NCBI RefSeq assembly: GCF_036850765.1
Contig: NC_089490.1
Span: 129,174,522-129,238,521 of the forward strand
Length of the DNA stretch: 64,000 nt
Origin: Saccopteryx bilineata
Taxonomy: Eukaryota > Chordata > Mammalia > Chiroptera > Emballonuridae
Direction: 5' to 3'
Part shown: positions 1 through 10,631 of the stretch, piece after piece
Layout: each line of letters begins with the position of its first letter
How positions within the stretch are numbered: position 1 is the first letter of the stretch
Position numbers and translations under genes: made by a program
Notes under the pieces: generated by a model
What the model saw: only the letters and a program-made list of their open reading frames with translations
What the model was told of the DNA's origin: nothing
Database searches by the model: none

Positions 1-844
1 AAGGTATATATTATACAAAGCAAATCCAAAAAAGATTACGAAGGCTCTGTTGGTGATATCAAACAGTATCTAAACTGTGTGTGTGTGTGTGTGTGTGTGT
101 GCTGTGGTATGCTGGTAAGTGTTCAGCCACCCACTCCCAAACTGTAGTTCCATGACTTTGTTGACAAGTAAATGAAAATAAAACCCTGAAGATGTATGTA
201 TTCTCGAGCTTCTCTGGATTGTCAACGATGTGCATGACTTCTCTGCTGAACCGTATAATGATTTCAAATACTGGAAAGTATGCCCTCAATTTTCTTGTTA
301 TATTTACAATGACAAACATTTAGGTTTAATTTGTATTATTAACATTGTTTTCTTAAGTCCAAACAACTAATTAAACAAAAAACTATGTCCTGATTTGTGT
401 CAGTTGCTGATTTCTATGGTGGAAATACTCCCACAATGGCCAACTTCAAGCTACCAATGTGACACTGCTGAATAGAGTTGGGAAGTGATGCCCTTCCCTA
501 TATGCACCTTGTTAGACAGTGTCTCCACCATAGATACAGAGACACAAATAATCAGAAGATACACAGATAACAGTAAAATGTAGTAGAATAACTGGGAAAT
601 GATCAATGTTCAGTATTAATTACCTTTTCCATAATTTATTTAATTGTAATTTTACTTAACTGACTTTTTATTAGTGGCTGGGTTTAATAACCAACTCACA
701 ATATTCCTAAAAACTTAACAGTTGGATCTCATGAGTTGGTATAAGCTGGTCCCAGTACACCACCACATACATAATTACACAGGGTCCCAGCAGGAAACAG
801 AAAACATTTTAATGAAAAGTTGATGAAGATTCAATGAAGAGACT
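1..844. other. Low-copy sequence without a recognised gene
   Basis: AT-rich sequence with a (TG)n run at 75-102. The short reading frames over the TG run are by-products of the microsatellite. I recognise no exon, RNA gene or repeat family before about 845. Confidence 0.5.
75..102. repeat. (TG)n microsatellite
   Basis: An uninterrupted alternating TG run of about 13 units is read directly. It is long enough to be length-polymorphic. Confidence 0.95.
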
Positions 845-975
845 GTAAAGGTCTGGGCAAGATTAGAGAGACTGCTAACAAACCTGTGACTATACTGAAA
901 GTTGTTAAATTATACCTTTGAAGTGGGTGAATTGTATATAAATTATATCACAATAAAGCTGTTTTTTAAAAAGAG
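845..975 (+). mobile_element. Old L1 3' UTR fragment
   Basis: The segment ends with AATTATATCACAATAAAGC followed by an A/T-rich tail, which resembles the 3' end of old mammalian L1M-type elements. It is short and degraded, so the family is uncertain. Confidence 0.5.
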
Positions 976-984
976 AGCAACAGT

Positions 985-1340
985 GTTGCTCCCAGGGACA
1001 AGAAGGGGCAGGAAGCCATTACCATCTATGTCTTACAGGACAATAGGAGAGAACAATGTTGTCAAGACCCTGTGAGGGATAAAGACCCAGAGGAGAGATC
1101 CCAGCAAGAGCTGTAGATGGAGAGACTCAGTCACCCCCCAAGGGCAGCTCTAAAGCAGAGGAAATGGCTGGGATGGAGGAAATAGCTCAACTTTTCTTCT
1201 CTCCTGTCCTTCAGTCTCCTGTTGATGCCTCGCATTGGACATATTCAACACTCAGAAGGGAAGGGAACCTGGGTAATGTTTGCATAGGGGTCAATTCCCT
1301 AGGGCACAGAGCAGATCATAAGGTGTGGATAATGGATCTG
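985..1340. other. Low-copy sequence, no feature seen
   Basis: A mixed-composition stretch containing an 85-codon plus-strand frame at 1164-1421 that runs into the MIR. It has no recognisable domain or splice context, so I do not call it a gene. Confidence 0.4.
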
Positions 1341-1344
1341 AGGG

Positions 1345-1500
1345 CTTTTCAAATAAAGTCATTATGCACCAGGCACTATTCTAAGTGCTTTGCACAAATT
1401 AATTTAGAATTCTTAGAGTAATTTTATGATGTATGACCTATTACTAGCACACTTTTACACAAGGAGACCGATGTTTAGGGAAGTTGAGCAACTAGTTAAA
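1345..1500 (-). mobile_element. MIR SINE, first part
   Basis: The plus strand contains CAGGCACTATTCTAAGTGCT, the reverse complement of the conserved MIR 3' half, then the 'gggaagttgagcaact' core. The element continues after the inserted VES SINE at about 1932-1985 (gctagtaagt-like box, then gactctagaggc). MIR is an ancient mammalian tRNA-derived SINE, and its degradation fits that age. Confidence 0.75.
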
Positions 1501-1782
1501 AATGACCTAACTGGGCCCTGGCCAGTTGGCTCAGTGGTAGAGCGTCGGCCTGGCGTGCAGAAGTCCCGGGTTCGATTCCCAGCCAGGGCACACAGGAGAA
1601 GCGCCCATCTGCTTCTCCACCCCTCCCTCTCTCCTTCCTCTCTGTCTCTCTCTTCCCCTCCCACAGCGAGGCTCCATTGGAGCAAAGATGGCCCGGGCAC
1701 TGGGGATGGCTCCTTGGCCTCTGCCCCAGGCGCTAGAGTGGCTCTGGTCGCAACAGAGCAATGCCCCGGAGGGGCAGAGCAT

Positions 1783-1796
1783 CGCCCCCTGGTGGG
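1783..1796 (-). promoter_or_regulatory. CTCF-type core motif in VES SINE, copy 1
   Basis: The minus strand reads CCCACCAGGGGGCG, which matches the CTCF core consensus as I know it (CCACYAGRKGGC). A second copy lies 22 bp downstream. Binding is inferred from the motif alone. Confidence 0.5.
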
Positions 1797-1804
1797 CAGA
1801 GCAT

Positions 1805-1818
1805 CGCCCCCTGGTGGG
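1805..1818 (-). promoter_or_regulatory. CTCF-type core motif in VES SINE, copy 2
   Basis: Same 14-bp core as at 1783-1796, same orientation, in a short tandem repeat inside the SINE body. Confidence 0.5.
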
Positions 1819-1931
1819 CGTGCCGGGTGGATCCCGGTCGGGCTCATGCGGGAGTCTGTCTGACTGTCTCTCCCCGTTTCCAGCTTCAGAAAAATACCAA
1901 AAAAAAAAAAAAAAAAAAAAGTGACCTAACT

Positions 1932-1985
1932 AATAAGTAGTGGAGTGGCCAGGATTTAACTCTGTCAGCTAGACTCTAGAGGCTG
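1932..1985 (-). mobile_element. MIR SINE, second part
   Basis: Continuation of the MIR at 1345-1500 beyond the VES insertion. The sequence follows on from the left part once the VES and one copy of the duplication are removed. Confidence 0.65.
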
Positions 1986-2594
1986 TCCTTTCAAACACTG
2001 TGATATACTGTTACCACTGCTTTTTTCTTTCTTTTTAAATTGTTCTCTTTATTTTTATATTGTCTTCTTAATTTTCATGCATATGGTCTTTTGCTAGTAA
2101 TATTTTTTCCAACTTTATTGAGAAATAATTGGCAGATATTTGTATATGTTTAAAGTGTACTAGCTTTTAAAGACAAAATTGCATACTGGTTGGGGTATGG
2201 GAAGGAGGAGGAGCTCAGCAAAGCATGATACAAAAGCAATAAAACATATTCATTTATCTCACTAACAAGCTCATTAAATTCTACTGTCTTGTTACAATGT
2301 TTATCTATCGGATCAATTTAAAGAAAAAAATATTTCTACACACTAAGACTATAAGCTTTGAAGATGATAACATGGTAGTGATAAATGTTTCACATGCCTA
2401 ACAAAAACATTTCTAAACATTCTAGGATTCAGGACCCACCCCGGACACATCTGCAATTTGGTGAAACTAACTTCAAGGCTGGGGATAGGGAGTTGTAGAC
2501 CTAAGTAAGTTCTGGGGTTACTTAGAGTTTAAGATAGAAGAGAAGCTAAATAAGTTTCTTATGCTAAGAGCCTTTTAAAGTTCCCTATTGCTAA
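1986..2594. other. Low-copy sequence with a possible old L1 tail
   Basis: Around 2110-2165 the text 'aactttattgagaaataattg' resembles the minus-strand 3' end of old L1M elements. The rest shows nothing I recognise. Confidence 0.35.
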
Positions 2595-3345
2595 AAGCCT
2601 TTCTTTTCTATATTTCACTTATATATGTCCCTCTTTACACCCTTCCCTTCACCACCTCCCTCATGTCCCCATGTTCCCCCATCCCACTCCCCCTGGTAAC
2701 CACTTCACTTTTATTTATGTCCATGAGTCTCAATTTTATATCCCACCTATGTGTGAAATCATACAGTTCTTAGCTTTCTCTGATTTACTTATTTCACTCA
2801 CTGTAATGTTCTCAAGGTCCATCCATGTTGTTGTAAATGCCACTATATCACCATTTCTTATGGCTGAGTAGTATTCCATTGTGTACATGTACCCCATCTT
2901 CTTTATCCAGTCATCTATCGGGGGACACTCTGGTTGTTTTCATGTCTTGGCCACTGTGAAAAATGCTGCGATGAACATGGGAGTGTATGTGTCTTTACAT
3001 ACCAGTGTGTTTGAGTTTTGGGGTAGATACCCAGTAGAGGGATTGCTGGGTCATATGGTAGTTCGATTCTTAATTTTTTGAGGAACCACCATATTTTCTT
3101 TCATAATGGTTGTATTAATTTCCATTCCCACCAACAATGGATGAGGGTTCCTTTTTCTCCACAGCCTCTCCAACACTTATTACCTGTCTTGTTGATAATA
3201 GCTAATCTAACAGGTGTGAGGTGGTATCTCATTGTAATTTTGATTTCCATTTCTCAAATAGCTAGTGAAGACAAGCATCTTTTCATATATCTGTTGGCCA
3301 TTTGTATGTCCTCTTGGGAGAAGTGTTTGTTCAGGTTCTCTCCCC
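2595..3345 (-). mobile_element. L1 element C, 3' UTR and ORF2 C-terminus
   Basis: This is the 3'-most piece of an old, 5'-truncated minus-strand L1. The minus strand reads through ORF2 C-terminal sequence that parallels 5486-6110 of the young L1 A, then a 3' UTR rich in GGGGG/AGG blocks. Element C stops here because L1 B landed in it. Its next piece starts at 17262 with the same ORF2 sequence ('ttcccatttttaatt'). Frameshifts and stops are frequent. Confidence 0.85.
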
Positions 3346-3593
3346 ATTTTTTTAACATTTTTTAATTTAATTAATTGTGTTTACATAGATTCTAGGGTCA
3401 CCCCAAATGCCTCCCCCTTCCCCCATTCCCCTCAACATCACCTTTGCCCCCCCTCCCTAGAGCGCCCTCCCCACTTCCCTTCAGGTTTATCCCATCCTAT
3501 CATCCCCTTCCCTCTGTCCTCTTTTCCTCTGGTCCCTTTGATCTCTCCTCTGTCACAATTCTGTTCCTCAGTTCTCATTATTCCTTGGATTCC

Positions 3594-4963
3594 TCAAATG
3601 AGTGAGGTCATATGATATTTTTCTTTCTCTGCCTGGCTTATTTCACTCAACATAATAGTTTCCAAGTCCTTCCATATTGTTGCAAAAGGTAATATTTCCT
3701 TCTTTTTCATAGCCCCATAGTATTCCATTGTATATATATACCAAAACTTTTTAATCCACTCGTCCACTGACAGACACTTGGGCTCTTTCCAGATCTTCGC
3801 TATTGTAAACAATGCTGCAATAAACATGGGGGTGCATTTCTTTTTTTCAGTCGGTCGTATGCTGTCCTTGGGATATATTCCTATAAGTGGGATGGCTGGG
3901 TCAAAGGGCAGTTCCATTTCTGATTTTTTGAGGAATCTCCATACTGTTTTCCACAGTGGCTGCACTAATCTGCATTCCCACCAGCAGTGCAGGAAGGTTC
4001 CCCTTTCTCCACATCCTCGCCAGCACCTATCGTGTGTTGTTTTGTCAATGAGCGCCATTTCAACTGGTGTGAGGTGGTATCTCATTGTGGTTTTACTTTG
4101 CATTTCTCTAATGATTAGTGATGTTAAACATTTTTTAATTTGTCTGTTGGACATTTCTATATCCACTTTGGAGAAGATTCTATTCATTTCTTGTGCCCAT
4201 TTTTTGATTGAATTGTCTTACTGGTGTTGAGTTTAACAAGTTCTTTATAAATTTTGGTTATTAATCCTTTATCAGATGTATTGTCGAATATGTTCTCCCA
4301 TTGTGTGGTTTGTCTTTTTATTCTGTTCGTATAGTCTTTATCTGTGCAAAAGATTTTTAGTTTGATATAGTCCCATTTGTTTATCCTGTCTTCTATTTCA
4401 TTTGCCTGTGGAGATAATTCAGCAAAGATATTGCTGCAATAGATGTCGGTGAGCTTACTGCCTAAGTTTTCTTCTAGGATACTTATGGTTTCATGATTTA
4501 CATTTAAGTCCTTTATCCATTTTCAGTTTATTTTTGTGCATGGGGTAAGTTGGTGATCTAATTTCATTTTTTTGCAGGTAGCTGTCCAGTTTTCTCAACA
4601 CCATTTGGTAAAGAGACTGTCTTTACTCCACTGTATGCTCTTAACTCCTTTGTCAAATATCACTTGTACATAAAGATGTGGGTTTATTTCTGGGTTCTTT
4701 GTTCTGTTCGATTGATCTGTATGTCTGTTCTTATGCCAGTACCAAGCTGTTTTGAGTACAATGGCCTTGTAGTATAACTTGATATCAGGAAGTATGATAC
4801 CTCCCACTTTATTCTTCTTTTTCAAGATTGCTGAGGCTATTCGTGTTCTTTTTTGGTTCCATATAAATTTTTGGAATATGTGTTCTATATCTTTGAAGTA
4901 TGTCATTGGTATTTTAATTGGTATTGCATTGAATTTATAAATTGCTTTGGGTAATTTAGACAT
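3594..4963 (-). pseudogene. L1 B ORF2 C-terminal remnant
   Basis: Two minus-strand blocks (4595-4963 and 3594-4187) correspond to the thumb/C-terminal region of L1 ORF2p, including an [20 protein letters not shown] segment and the zinc-knuckle-like [18 protein letters not shown]. In the L1 family the C-terminal domain supports RNA binding and target-primed reverse transcription. A frameshift and stops separate the blocks, so no protein can be made. The upstream part of the same ORF2 is at 13001-15364. Confidence 0.85.
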
Positions 4964-5021
4964 TTTAATTATGTTAATTCTTCCTAACCATGAACACGGT
5001 ATATGCCTCCACTTGTTTGTA

Positions 5022-5036
5022 TCTTCCTTAATTTCT
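5022..5036. repeat. Target-site duplication of L1 A, left copy
   Basis: TCTTCCTTAATTTCT, identical to 12986-13000. L1 B sequence reads continuously across the two copies once the 7.9-kb insertion is removed. Confidence 0.93.
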
Positions 5037-5211
5037 TTTTTTTTTTTTTTTCAGGTCTATTGTGCTCTTTATTTAAAAAGCAGTACGGCAAAGTTGAATT
5101 ACACCTTTTTCCCTTAATTCTACCAATTTTTGAAGTATGCCATTGTTTATCTTTTTAAAATCCAATATTGATTTACTTTGTAAAGTGACAGACCTCTGAT
5201 ACTCTTTCAGC
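5037..5211 (-). other. 3'-transduced segment with poly(A) signal
   Basis: Between the L1 A-tail (5212-5223) and the target-site duplication lies 160 bp of non-L1 sequence (5052-5211). On the minus strand it ends with AATAAA (5068-5073), about 16 nt before a second A-tail (5037-5051). This is the hallmark of an L1 transcript that read past its own weak poly(A) signal and used a downstream one. The segment contains an open stretch of 45 codons ending in TAA at 5073-5075, with LQKLVELREKG inside it. I do not recognise the protein. It may be the terminal exon of a gene next to the source L1, or chance. Confidence 0.8.
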
Positions 5212-5223
5212 TTTTTTTTTTTT

Positions 5224-5485
5224 ATAATAAATTTTTATTAATGGTAATGGGATGCCATTAATAAATCAGGGTACATATATTCAAAGAAAACATGTCTAGG
5301 TTATTTTGTCATTAAATTATGTTGCAAACCCCTCACCCAAAGTCAGATTGTCCTCCGCCACCCTCTATCTAGTTCTCTGTGCCCCTCCCCCTCCCCCTAA
5401 CTCTCTCCCTCCCTCCCTCCCATGTCCTCCCTCCCCCCACCCTTGATAACCACCACACTCTTGTCCATGTCGCTTAGTCTCATTT
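5224..5485 (-). other. L1 A 3' UTR
   Basis: From the ORF2 stop to the A-tail the minus strand is purine-rich, with G-runs that are CCCTCC/CCCC blocks on the plus strand at 5382-5440. L1 3' UTRs typically carry such a G-rich polypurine tract with quadruplex potential. The L1 E copy at 57558-57820 matches closely. Confidence 0.8.
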
Positions 5486-8400
5486 TTATGTTCCACCAAT
5501 GTATGGAATCATGTAGTTCTTGTTTTTTTCTGATTTACTTATTTCACTCCTTATAATGTTATCAAGATCCCACCATTTTGCTGTAAATGATCTGATGTCA
5601 TCATTTCTTATGGCTGAGTAGTATTCCATAGTGTATATGTGCCACATCTTCTTTATCCAGTCTTCTATTGAAGGGCTTTTTGGTTGTTTCCATGTCTTGG
5701 CCACTGTGAACAGTGCTGCAATGAACATGGGGCTACATGTGTCTTCACGTATCAATGTTTCTGAGGTTTTGGGGTATATACCCAGTAGAGGGATTGCTGG
5801 GTCATAAGGTAGTTCTATTTGCAGTTTTTTGAGGAACCACCATACTTTCCTCCATAATGGTTGTACTACTTTACATTCCCACCAACAGTGAATGAGGGTT
5901 CCTTTTTCTCCACAGCCTCTCCAACATTTGCTATTACCCGTCTTGTTGATAATAGCTAATCTAACAGGAGTGAGGTGGTATCTCATTGTAGTTTTGATTT
6001 GCATTTCTCTAATAACTAATGAAGCTGAGCATCTTTTCATATATCTGTTGGCCATTTGTATCTCTTCCTGGGAGAAGTGTCTGTTCATGTCCTCTTCCCA
6101 TTTTTTAATTGGACTGTTTGTTTGTTTGTTGTTGAGTTTTATGAGTTCTTTGTAAATTTTGGATATTAGGCCCTTATCAGAGCTGTTGTTTGAAAATATC
6201 ATTTCCCATTTAGTTGGCTGTCTGTTTATTTTTATATCAGTTTCTCTTGCTGAGCAAAAACTTTTTATTCTGATGTAGTCCCATTCATTTATCTTTGCCT
6301 TCACTTCTCTTGCCATTGGAGTCAAGTTCATAAAATGTTCTTTAAAACCCAGGTCCATGATTTTAGTACCTATGTGATTCTATGTACTTTATTGTTTCAG
6401 GTCTTATATTTAGGTCTTTGATCCATTTTGAATTAATTTTAGTACACGGGGACAGGCTGTAGTCGAGTTTCATTCTTTTGCATGTGGCTTTCCAGTTTTC
6501 CCAACACCATTTGTTGAAGAGGCTTTCTTTTCTCCATTGTGTGTTGTTGGCCCCTTTATCAAAGATTATTTGACCATATATATGTGGTTTTATTTCTGGG
6601 CTTTCTATTCTGTTCCATTGGTCTGAGTGTCTATTTTTCTGCCAATACCATACTGTTTTGATTATCGTGGCCCTATAATATAGTTTAAAGTCAGGTATTG
6701 TAATGCCCCCAGCTTCATTCTTTTTCCTTAGGATTGTTTTGGCTATTCGGGGGTTTTTATAGTTCCATATAAATCTGATGATTTTTTGTTCCATTTCTTT
6801 AAAAAATCTCATAGGGATTTTGATGGGAATTGCATTAAATTTGTATATTGCTTTGGGTAATATGGCCATTTTGATTATATTTATTCTTCCTATCCAAGAA
6901 CAAGGAATATTTTTCCATCTCATTGTATCTTTTTCGATTTCCCTTAACAATGCTTTGTAATTTTCATTATATAGGTCCTTTACGTTCTTTGTTATGTTTA
7001 TTCCTAGGTATTTTATTTTTTTTGTTGCAATCGTGAAGGGGATTATTTTTTTGAGTTCGTTTTCTAATATTTCATTGTTGGCATATAGAAAGGCTATGGA
7101 CTTTTGTATGTTAATTTTGTATCCTGCGACCTTACTGTATTGGTTTATTGTTTCTAATAATCTTTTTGTGGAGTCCTTCGGGTTTTCGATGTATAGGATC
7201 ATATCATCAGCAAAAAGTGATACCTTTACTTCTTCTTTTCCGATATGGATGCCTTTTATTTCTTTGTCTTGTCTGATTGCTCTGGCCAGAACTTCTAGCA
7301 CCACGTTAAATAAGAGTGGAGAGAGTGGACAACCCTGTCTTGTTCCTGATTTAAGGTAGAAAGTCCTCAGTTTTATGCCGTTTAATAGGATGTTGGCTGA
7401 TGGTTTATCATATATGGCCTTTATCATGTTGAGATATTTTCCTTCTATACCCCTTTTGTTGAGAGTCTTAAACATAAAATTGTGTTGTATTTTATCAAAA
7501 GCCTTTTCTGCATCTATTGATAAGATCATGTGGTTTTTGTTCTTTGTTTTGTTGATATGGTGTATTACGTTAACCGTTTTGCGTATGTTGAACCATCCTT
7601 GAGATTCTGGGATGAATCCCACTTGATCATGATGTATTATTTTTTTAATATGTTGTTGTATTCGGTTTGCCAGTATTTTGTTTAGTATTTTAGCATCTGT
7701 ATTCATTAGAGATATTGGTCTGTAGTTTTCTTTCTTTGTGCCATCCTTGCCAGGTTTTGATATGAGGGTTATGTTTGCCTCATAGAATGTGTTTGGAAGT
7801 ATTGCTTCTTCTTCAATTTTTTGGAAGACTTTGAGTAGAATAGGAACCAAGTCTTCTTTGAATGTTTGATAGAATTCATTAGTATAACCATCTGGGCCTG
7901 GACTTTTATTTTTGGGGAGGTTTTTAATAGTTTTTTCTATTTCCTCCCTGCTGATTGGTCTGTTTAGGCTTTCTGCCTCTTCATGACTCAGTCTAGGAAG
8001 GTTGTATTGTTCTAGGAATTTATCCATTTCTTCTAGATTGTTGTATTTGGTGGCATATAATTTTTCATAGTATTCTACAATAATTCTTTGTATTTCTATG
8101 ATGTCTGTGGTGATCTCTCCTCTTTCATTTGGATTTTATTTATTTGAGTCCTGTGCCTTTTTTCCTTGATGAGTCTTGCCAAGGGTTTGTCAATTTTGTT
8201 GATCTTTTCAAAGAACCAGCTCCTTGTTTTATTGATTTTTTCTATAGTTTTTCTGTTCTCTATTTCATTTATTTCTGCTCTGATTTTTATTATCTCCTTT
8301 CTTCGGCTGGTTTTGGGTTGTCTTTGTTCTTCTTTTTCTAGTTCCTTAAGGTGTGAAGTTAAGTGGTTTACTTCGGCTCTCTCTTGTTTGTTCATATAGG

Positions 8401-9310
8401 CCTGAAGTGATATGAACTTTCCTCTTATTACTGCTTTTGCTGCATCCCAGAGATTCTGATATGTCGTATTTTCATTTTCATTTGTCTGTATATATCTTTT
8501 GATCTCTGCGCTTATTTCTTCTTTGACCCATTCATTTTTTAGAAGTATGTTGTTTAGTTTCCACATTTTTGTGGGTTTTTCCCCCTCTTTTTTGCAGTTG
8601 AATTCTAGTTTCAAGGCTTTATGATCAGAAAATATGCTTGGTACAATTTCAATTTTTCTAAATTTGCTGATATTGTCTTTGAGACCCAACATATGGTCAA
8701 TTCTTGAGAATGTTCCATGTACACTAGAGAAAAATGTATACTCTGTCGCTTTGGGATGAAGTGTCCTGTAGATGTCTATCATATCCAGGTGTTCTAGTAT
8801 TTCGTTTAAGGCCACTATATCTTTATTGATTCTCTGTTTGGATGACCGATCTAGAGCCGTCAGCGGTGTATTGAGGTCTCCAAGTATGATTGTATTTTTG
8901 TTAGTTTTTGTTTTAAGGTCAATAAGTAGCTGTCTTATATATTTTGGTGCTCCTTGGTTTGGTGCATATATATTAAGGATTGTTATGTCTTCTTGATTCA
9001 ACTTCCCCTTAATCATTATGAAATGACCATTTTTGTCTCTAAGTACTTTTTCTGTCTTGTAGTCAGCATTATTAGATATGAGAATTGCTACACCTGCCTT
9101 TTTTTGGGTGTTGTTTGCTTGGAGTATTGTTTTCCAGCCTTTCACTTTGAATTTGTTTTTATCCTTGTTGCTTAGATGTGTTTCTTGTAGGCAGCATATA
9201 GTTGGATTTTCTTTTTTAATCCATTCTGCTACTCTGTGTCTTTTTATTGGTAAGTTTAATCCATTTACATTTAGTGTAATTATTGACACTTGTGGGTTCC
9301 CTACTGCCAT
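5486..9310 (-). pseudogene. L1 A ORF2 (endonuclease-reverse transcriptase), two frameshifts
   Basis: ORF2p nicks target DNA and reverse-transcribes L1 RNA. The start is the ATG at 9310 ([10 protein letters not shown]). An apurinic-type endonuclease domain covers about residues 1-240: N14 in TLNVNGLN, E43 in LQETH, GDLNTPL near 145, [10 protein letters not shown] near 230. The reverse transcriptase has [22 protein letters not shown] and the catalytic FADDMILY near residue 700. The C-terminus has [18 protein letters not shown]. Compared with L1 E, a lost T near 8130 and a 2-bp loss near 6370 put the RT region out of frame, and the two losses total 3 bp, so the C-terminus returns to the starting frame. 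Full-length family size is about 1,275 residues. Confidence 0.93.
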
Positions 9311-9540
9311 TTTATAAATTGCTTTCTATTAGTTTTGTATCTAGTTTGATTCTTCTCTTTTGTTTTTCTATCATTTGTTTTTGTTTGTTTGTGTTCCATA
9401 CTTCTTTCCTCTGTTGCTACCTTTTTTAAGTCAAGTGTTTTTGTGGTGGTTTTTTCAAGGGTGGTTACCATTAAGTAATGAAAAGGGTACCTACCATATT
9501 CATTGTAGTACCCTATCTTATAAGTATTTCTGCACTTCAT
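9301..9540 (-). CDS. Small ORF between L1 A ORF1 and ORF2
   Basis: A 79-codon lysine-rich frame fills most of the ORF1-ORF2 spacer. Its TAG stop lies in the sequence ATGGCAGTAG, whose ATG is the ORF2 start, so the frames overlap by 10 nt. It is in a different frame from ORF1. The same ORF is open in L1 E (61628-61870). It has no recognised domain. The geometry would suit termination-reinitiation onto ORF2, but translation is only an inference. Confidence 0.35.
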   Translation of the reverse strand: MKCRNTYKIGYYNEYGRYPFHYLMVTTLEKTTTKTLDLKKVATEERSMEHKQTKTNDRKTKEKNQTRYKTNRKQFIKWQ

Positions 9541-9635
9541 CGTCCTTTGCTACTGTTAATCTCCATCCTCTCCCCCCTTTTTTTCCTTTGTTGTCACAGT
9601 TTAAGTTTGGTTTTATTGTGTTCTTGGTGGAGCTG

Positions 9636-10631
9636 TTACTTGTGGTGTTGTTTTCTTTTGTTCTTTGAATCTGGTTGGAAAACCCCCTTTAATATTTCCT
9701 GGAGTGGGGGCTTTCTGTTGATAAATTCTCTCATCTTTTCTGTATTTGTGAATGTTTTTATATCTCCTTCATACTTGAAGGATAGCTTTGATGGGTATAG
9801 TATTCTTGGCTGAAAGTTCCTCTCTTTCAGGGCTTTAAATATTGGGGTCCACTCTCTTCTAGCTTGTAGAGTTTCTGCTGAGAAATCTGATGATAATCTA
9901 ATAGGCCTTCCTTTATATGTTGTACTCTTCTTTTCCCTGGCTGCCTTGAGAATTTTTTCTTTGTCATTGGTTTGTGTCATCTTTATTATGATGTGCCTTG
10001 GAGTGGGTTTGTTGGGGTTAATAAAACTCGGTGTTCTGTTTGCTTCTTGAATTTGAGGCTTTAGTTCTTTCCACAGGCTTGGGAAGTTCTCGTCTATTAT
10101 TTGTTTGAGTATATTCTCCATTCCATTTTCTTTCTCTTCTCCCTCTGATATACCTATTATTCTTATGTTATTCTTTCTGATGGAGTCAGACAATTCCTGT
10201 AGGGCTTTCTCGTTTTTTATTATTTTTGAGTCTCTTTCTTCTTCTCTCTGTTGTGCCTCAAGTTGTTTGTCTTCTATTTCACTAATCCTATCTTCAATCT
10301 GGGCTGTTCTGTTAGCTAAGCTTGTTACCTCGTTTTTCAGCTCTTGAATTGAGTTTTTCATTTCTGTTTGATTTGTTTTTATAGTTTCAATTTCCTTGGT
10401 AATATATTCTTTGTGTTCATTGAGTTGTTTTCTGATCTCCCTATATTGCCTTTCTGTGTTTTCTTGTATATCTCTGAGTATTATTAAGATTTCTATTTTA
10501 AATTCTCTGTCATTTAGCTCCAAGGCTTCCAATATGTTAAGTCTTTTCTCCATAGATTTTTCCACATCTATTTATGTTACCTCTCTTTCTTTTGTATCCA
10601 TAATATTCGATTTCCTCTTTCTTATCGGCAT
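9636..10631 (-). pseudogene. L1 A ORF1, stopped at codon 20
   Basis: ORF1p is the trimeric RNA-binding chaperone of the L1 particle. From the ATG at 10631 (MPIRKRKSN) it would be 331 residues: basic N-terminus, a coiled coil rich in heptad I/L/E/K at about 40-130, an RRM-like central part (NNIRIIGISEGEE) and a C-terminal domain (TPRHIIIKM, RPIRLSSDFSAETLQARREW). Codon 20 is TAA (plus 10572-10574 is TTA), where L1 E has CAA. An inner ATG at 10565 still opens 309 residues that include the coiled coil, so a shortened protein is conceivable. Confidence 0.9.

Larger units (their letters stand above)
1513..1921 (+). mobile_element. VES-like SINE inserted in MIR
   Basis: Starts with GCCCTGGCC. It carries a tRNA-like A box (TGGCTCAGTGGTAGAGC) and B box (GGTTCGATTCC), the 'gagaagcgcccatctgcttc' body, and a long A tail. 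It is flanked by the 10-bp target-site duplication TGACCTAACT (1503-1512 and 1922-1931), which splits a MIR. The boxes would form an internal RNA polymerase III promoter. Several reading frames cross it but none is a gene. Confidence 0.9.
3346..5036 (-). mobile_element. L1 element B, 3' part
   Basis: 3' half of a different, older L1 subfamily inserted in L1 C. Minus-strand frames at 4595-4963 and 3594-4187 encode ORF2 C-terminal sequence, including the cysteine-rich box [18 protein letters not shown]. It ends with a pyrimidine-rich (plus-strand) 3' UTR and A-tail near 3350-3370. The remainder of B (5' part) is at 13001-17261, beyond the young L1 A. The two parts sum to about 5.9 kb, close to full L1 length. 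Confidence 0.85.

Noticed and set aside
5073..5210. 45-codon frame in the transduced segment as a gene
   Set aside because: Too short and lacks a start. Kept only as a possible terminal-exon remnant within the transduction.
6778..9813. Plus-strand frames rich in hydrophobic residues (also at 59113-62962)
   Set aside because: They are antisense to L1 ORF1 and ORF2. The hydrophobic bias follows from the A-rich L1 sense strand.
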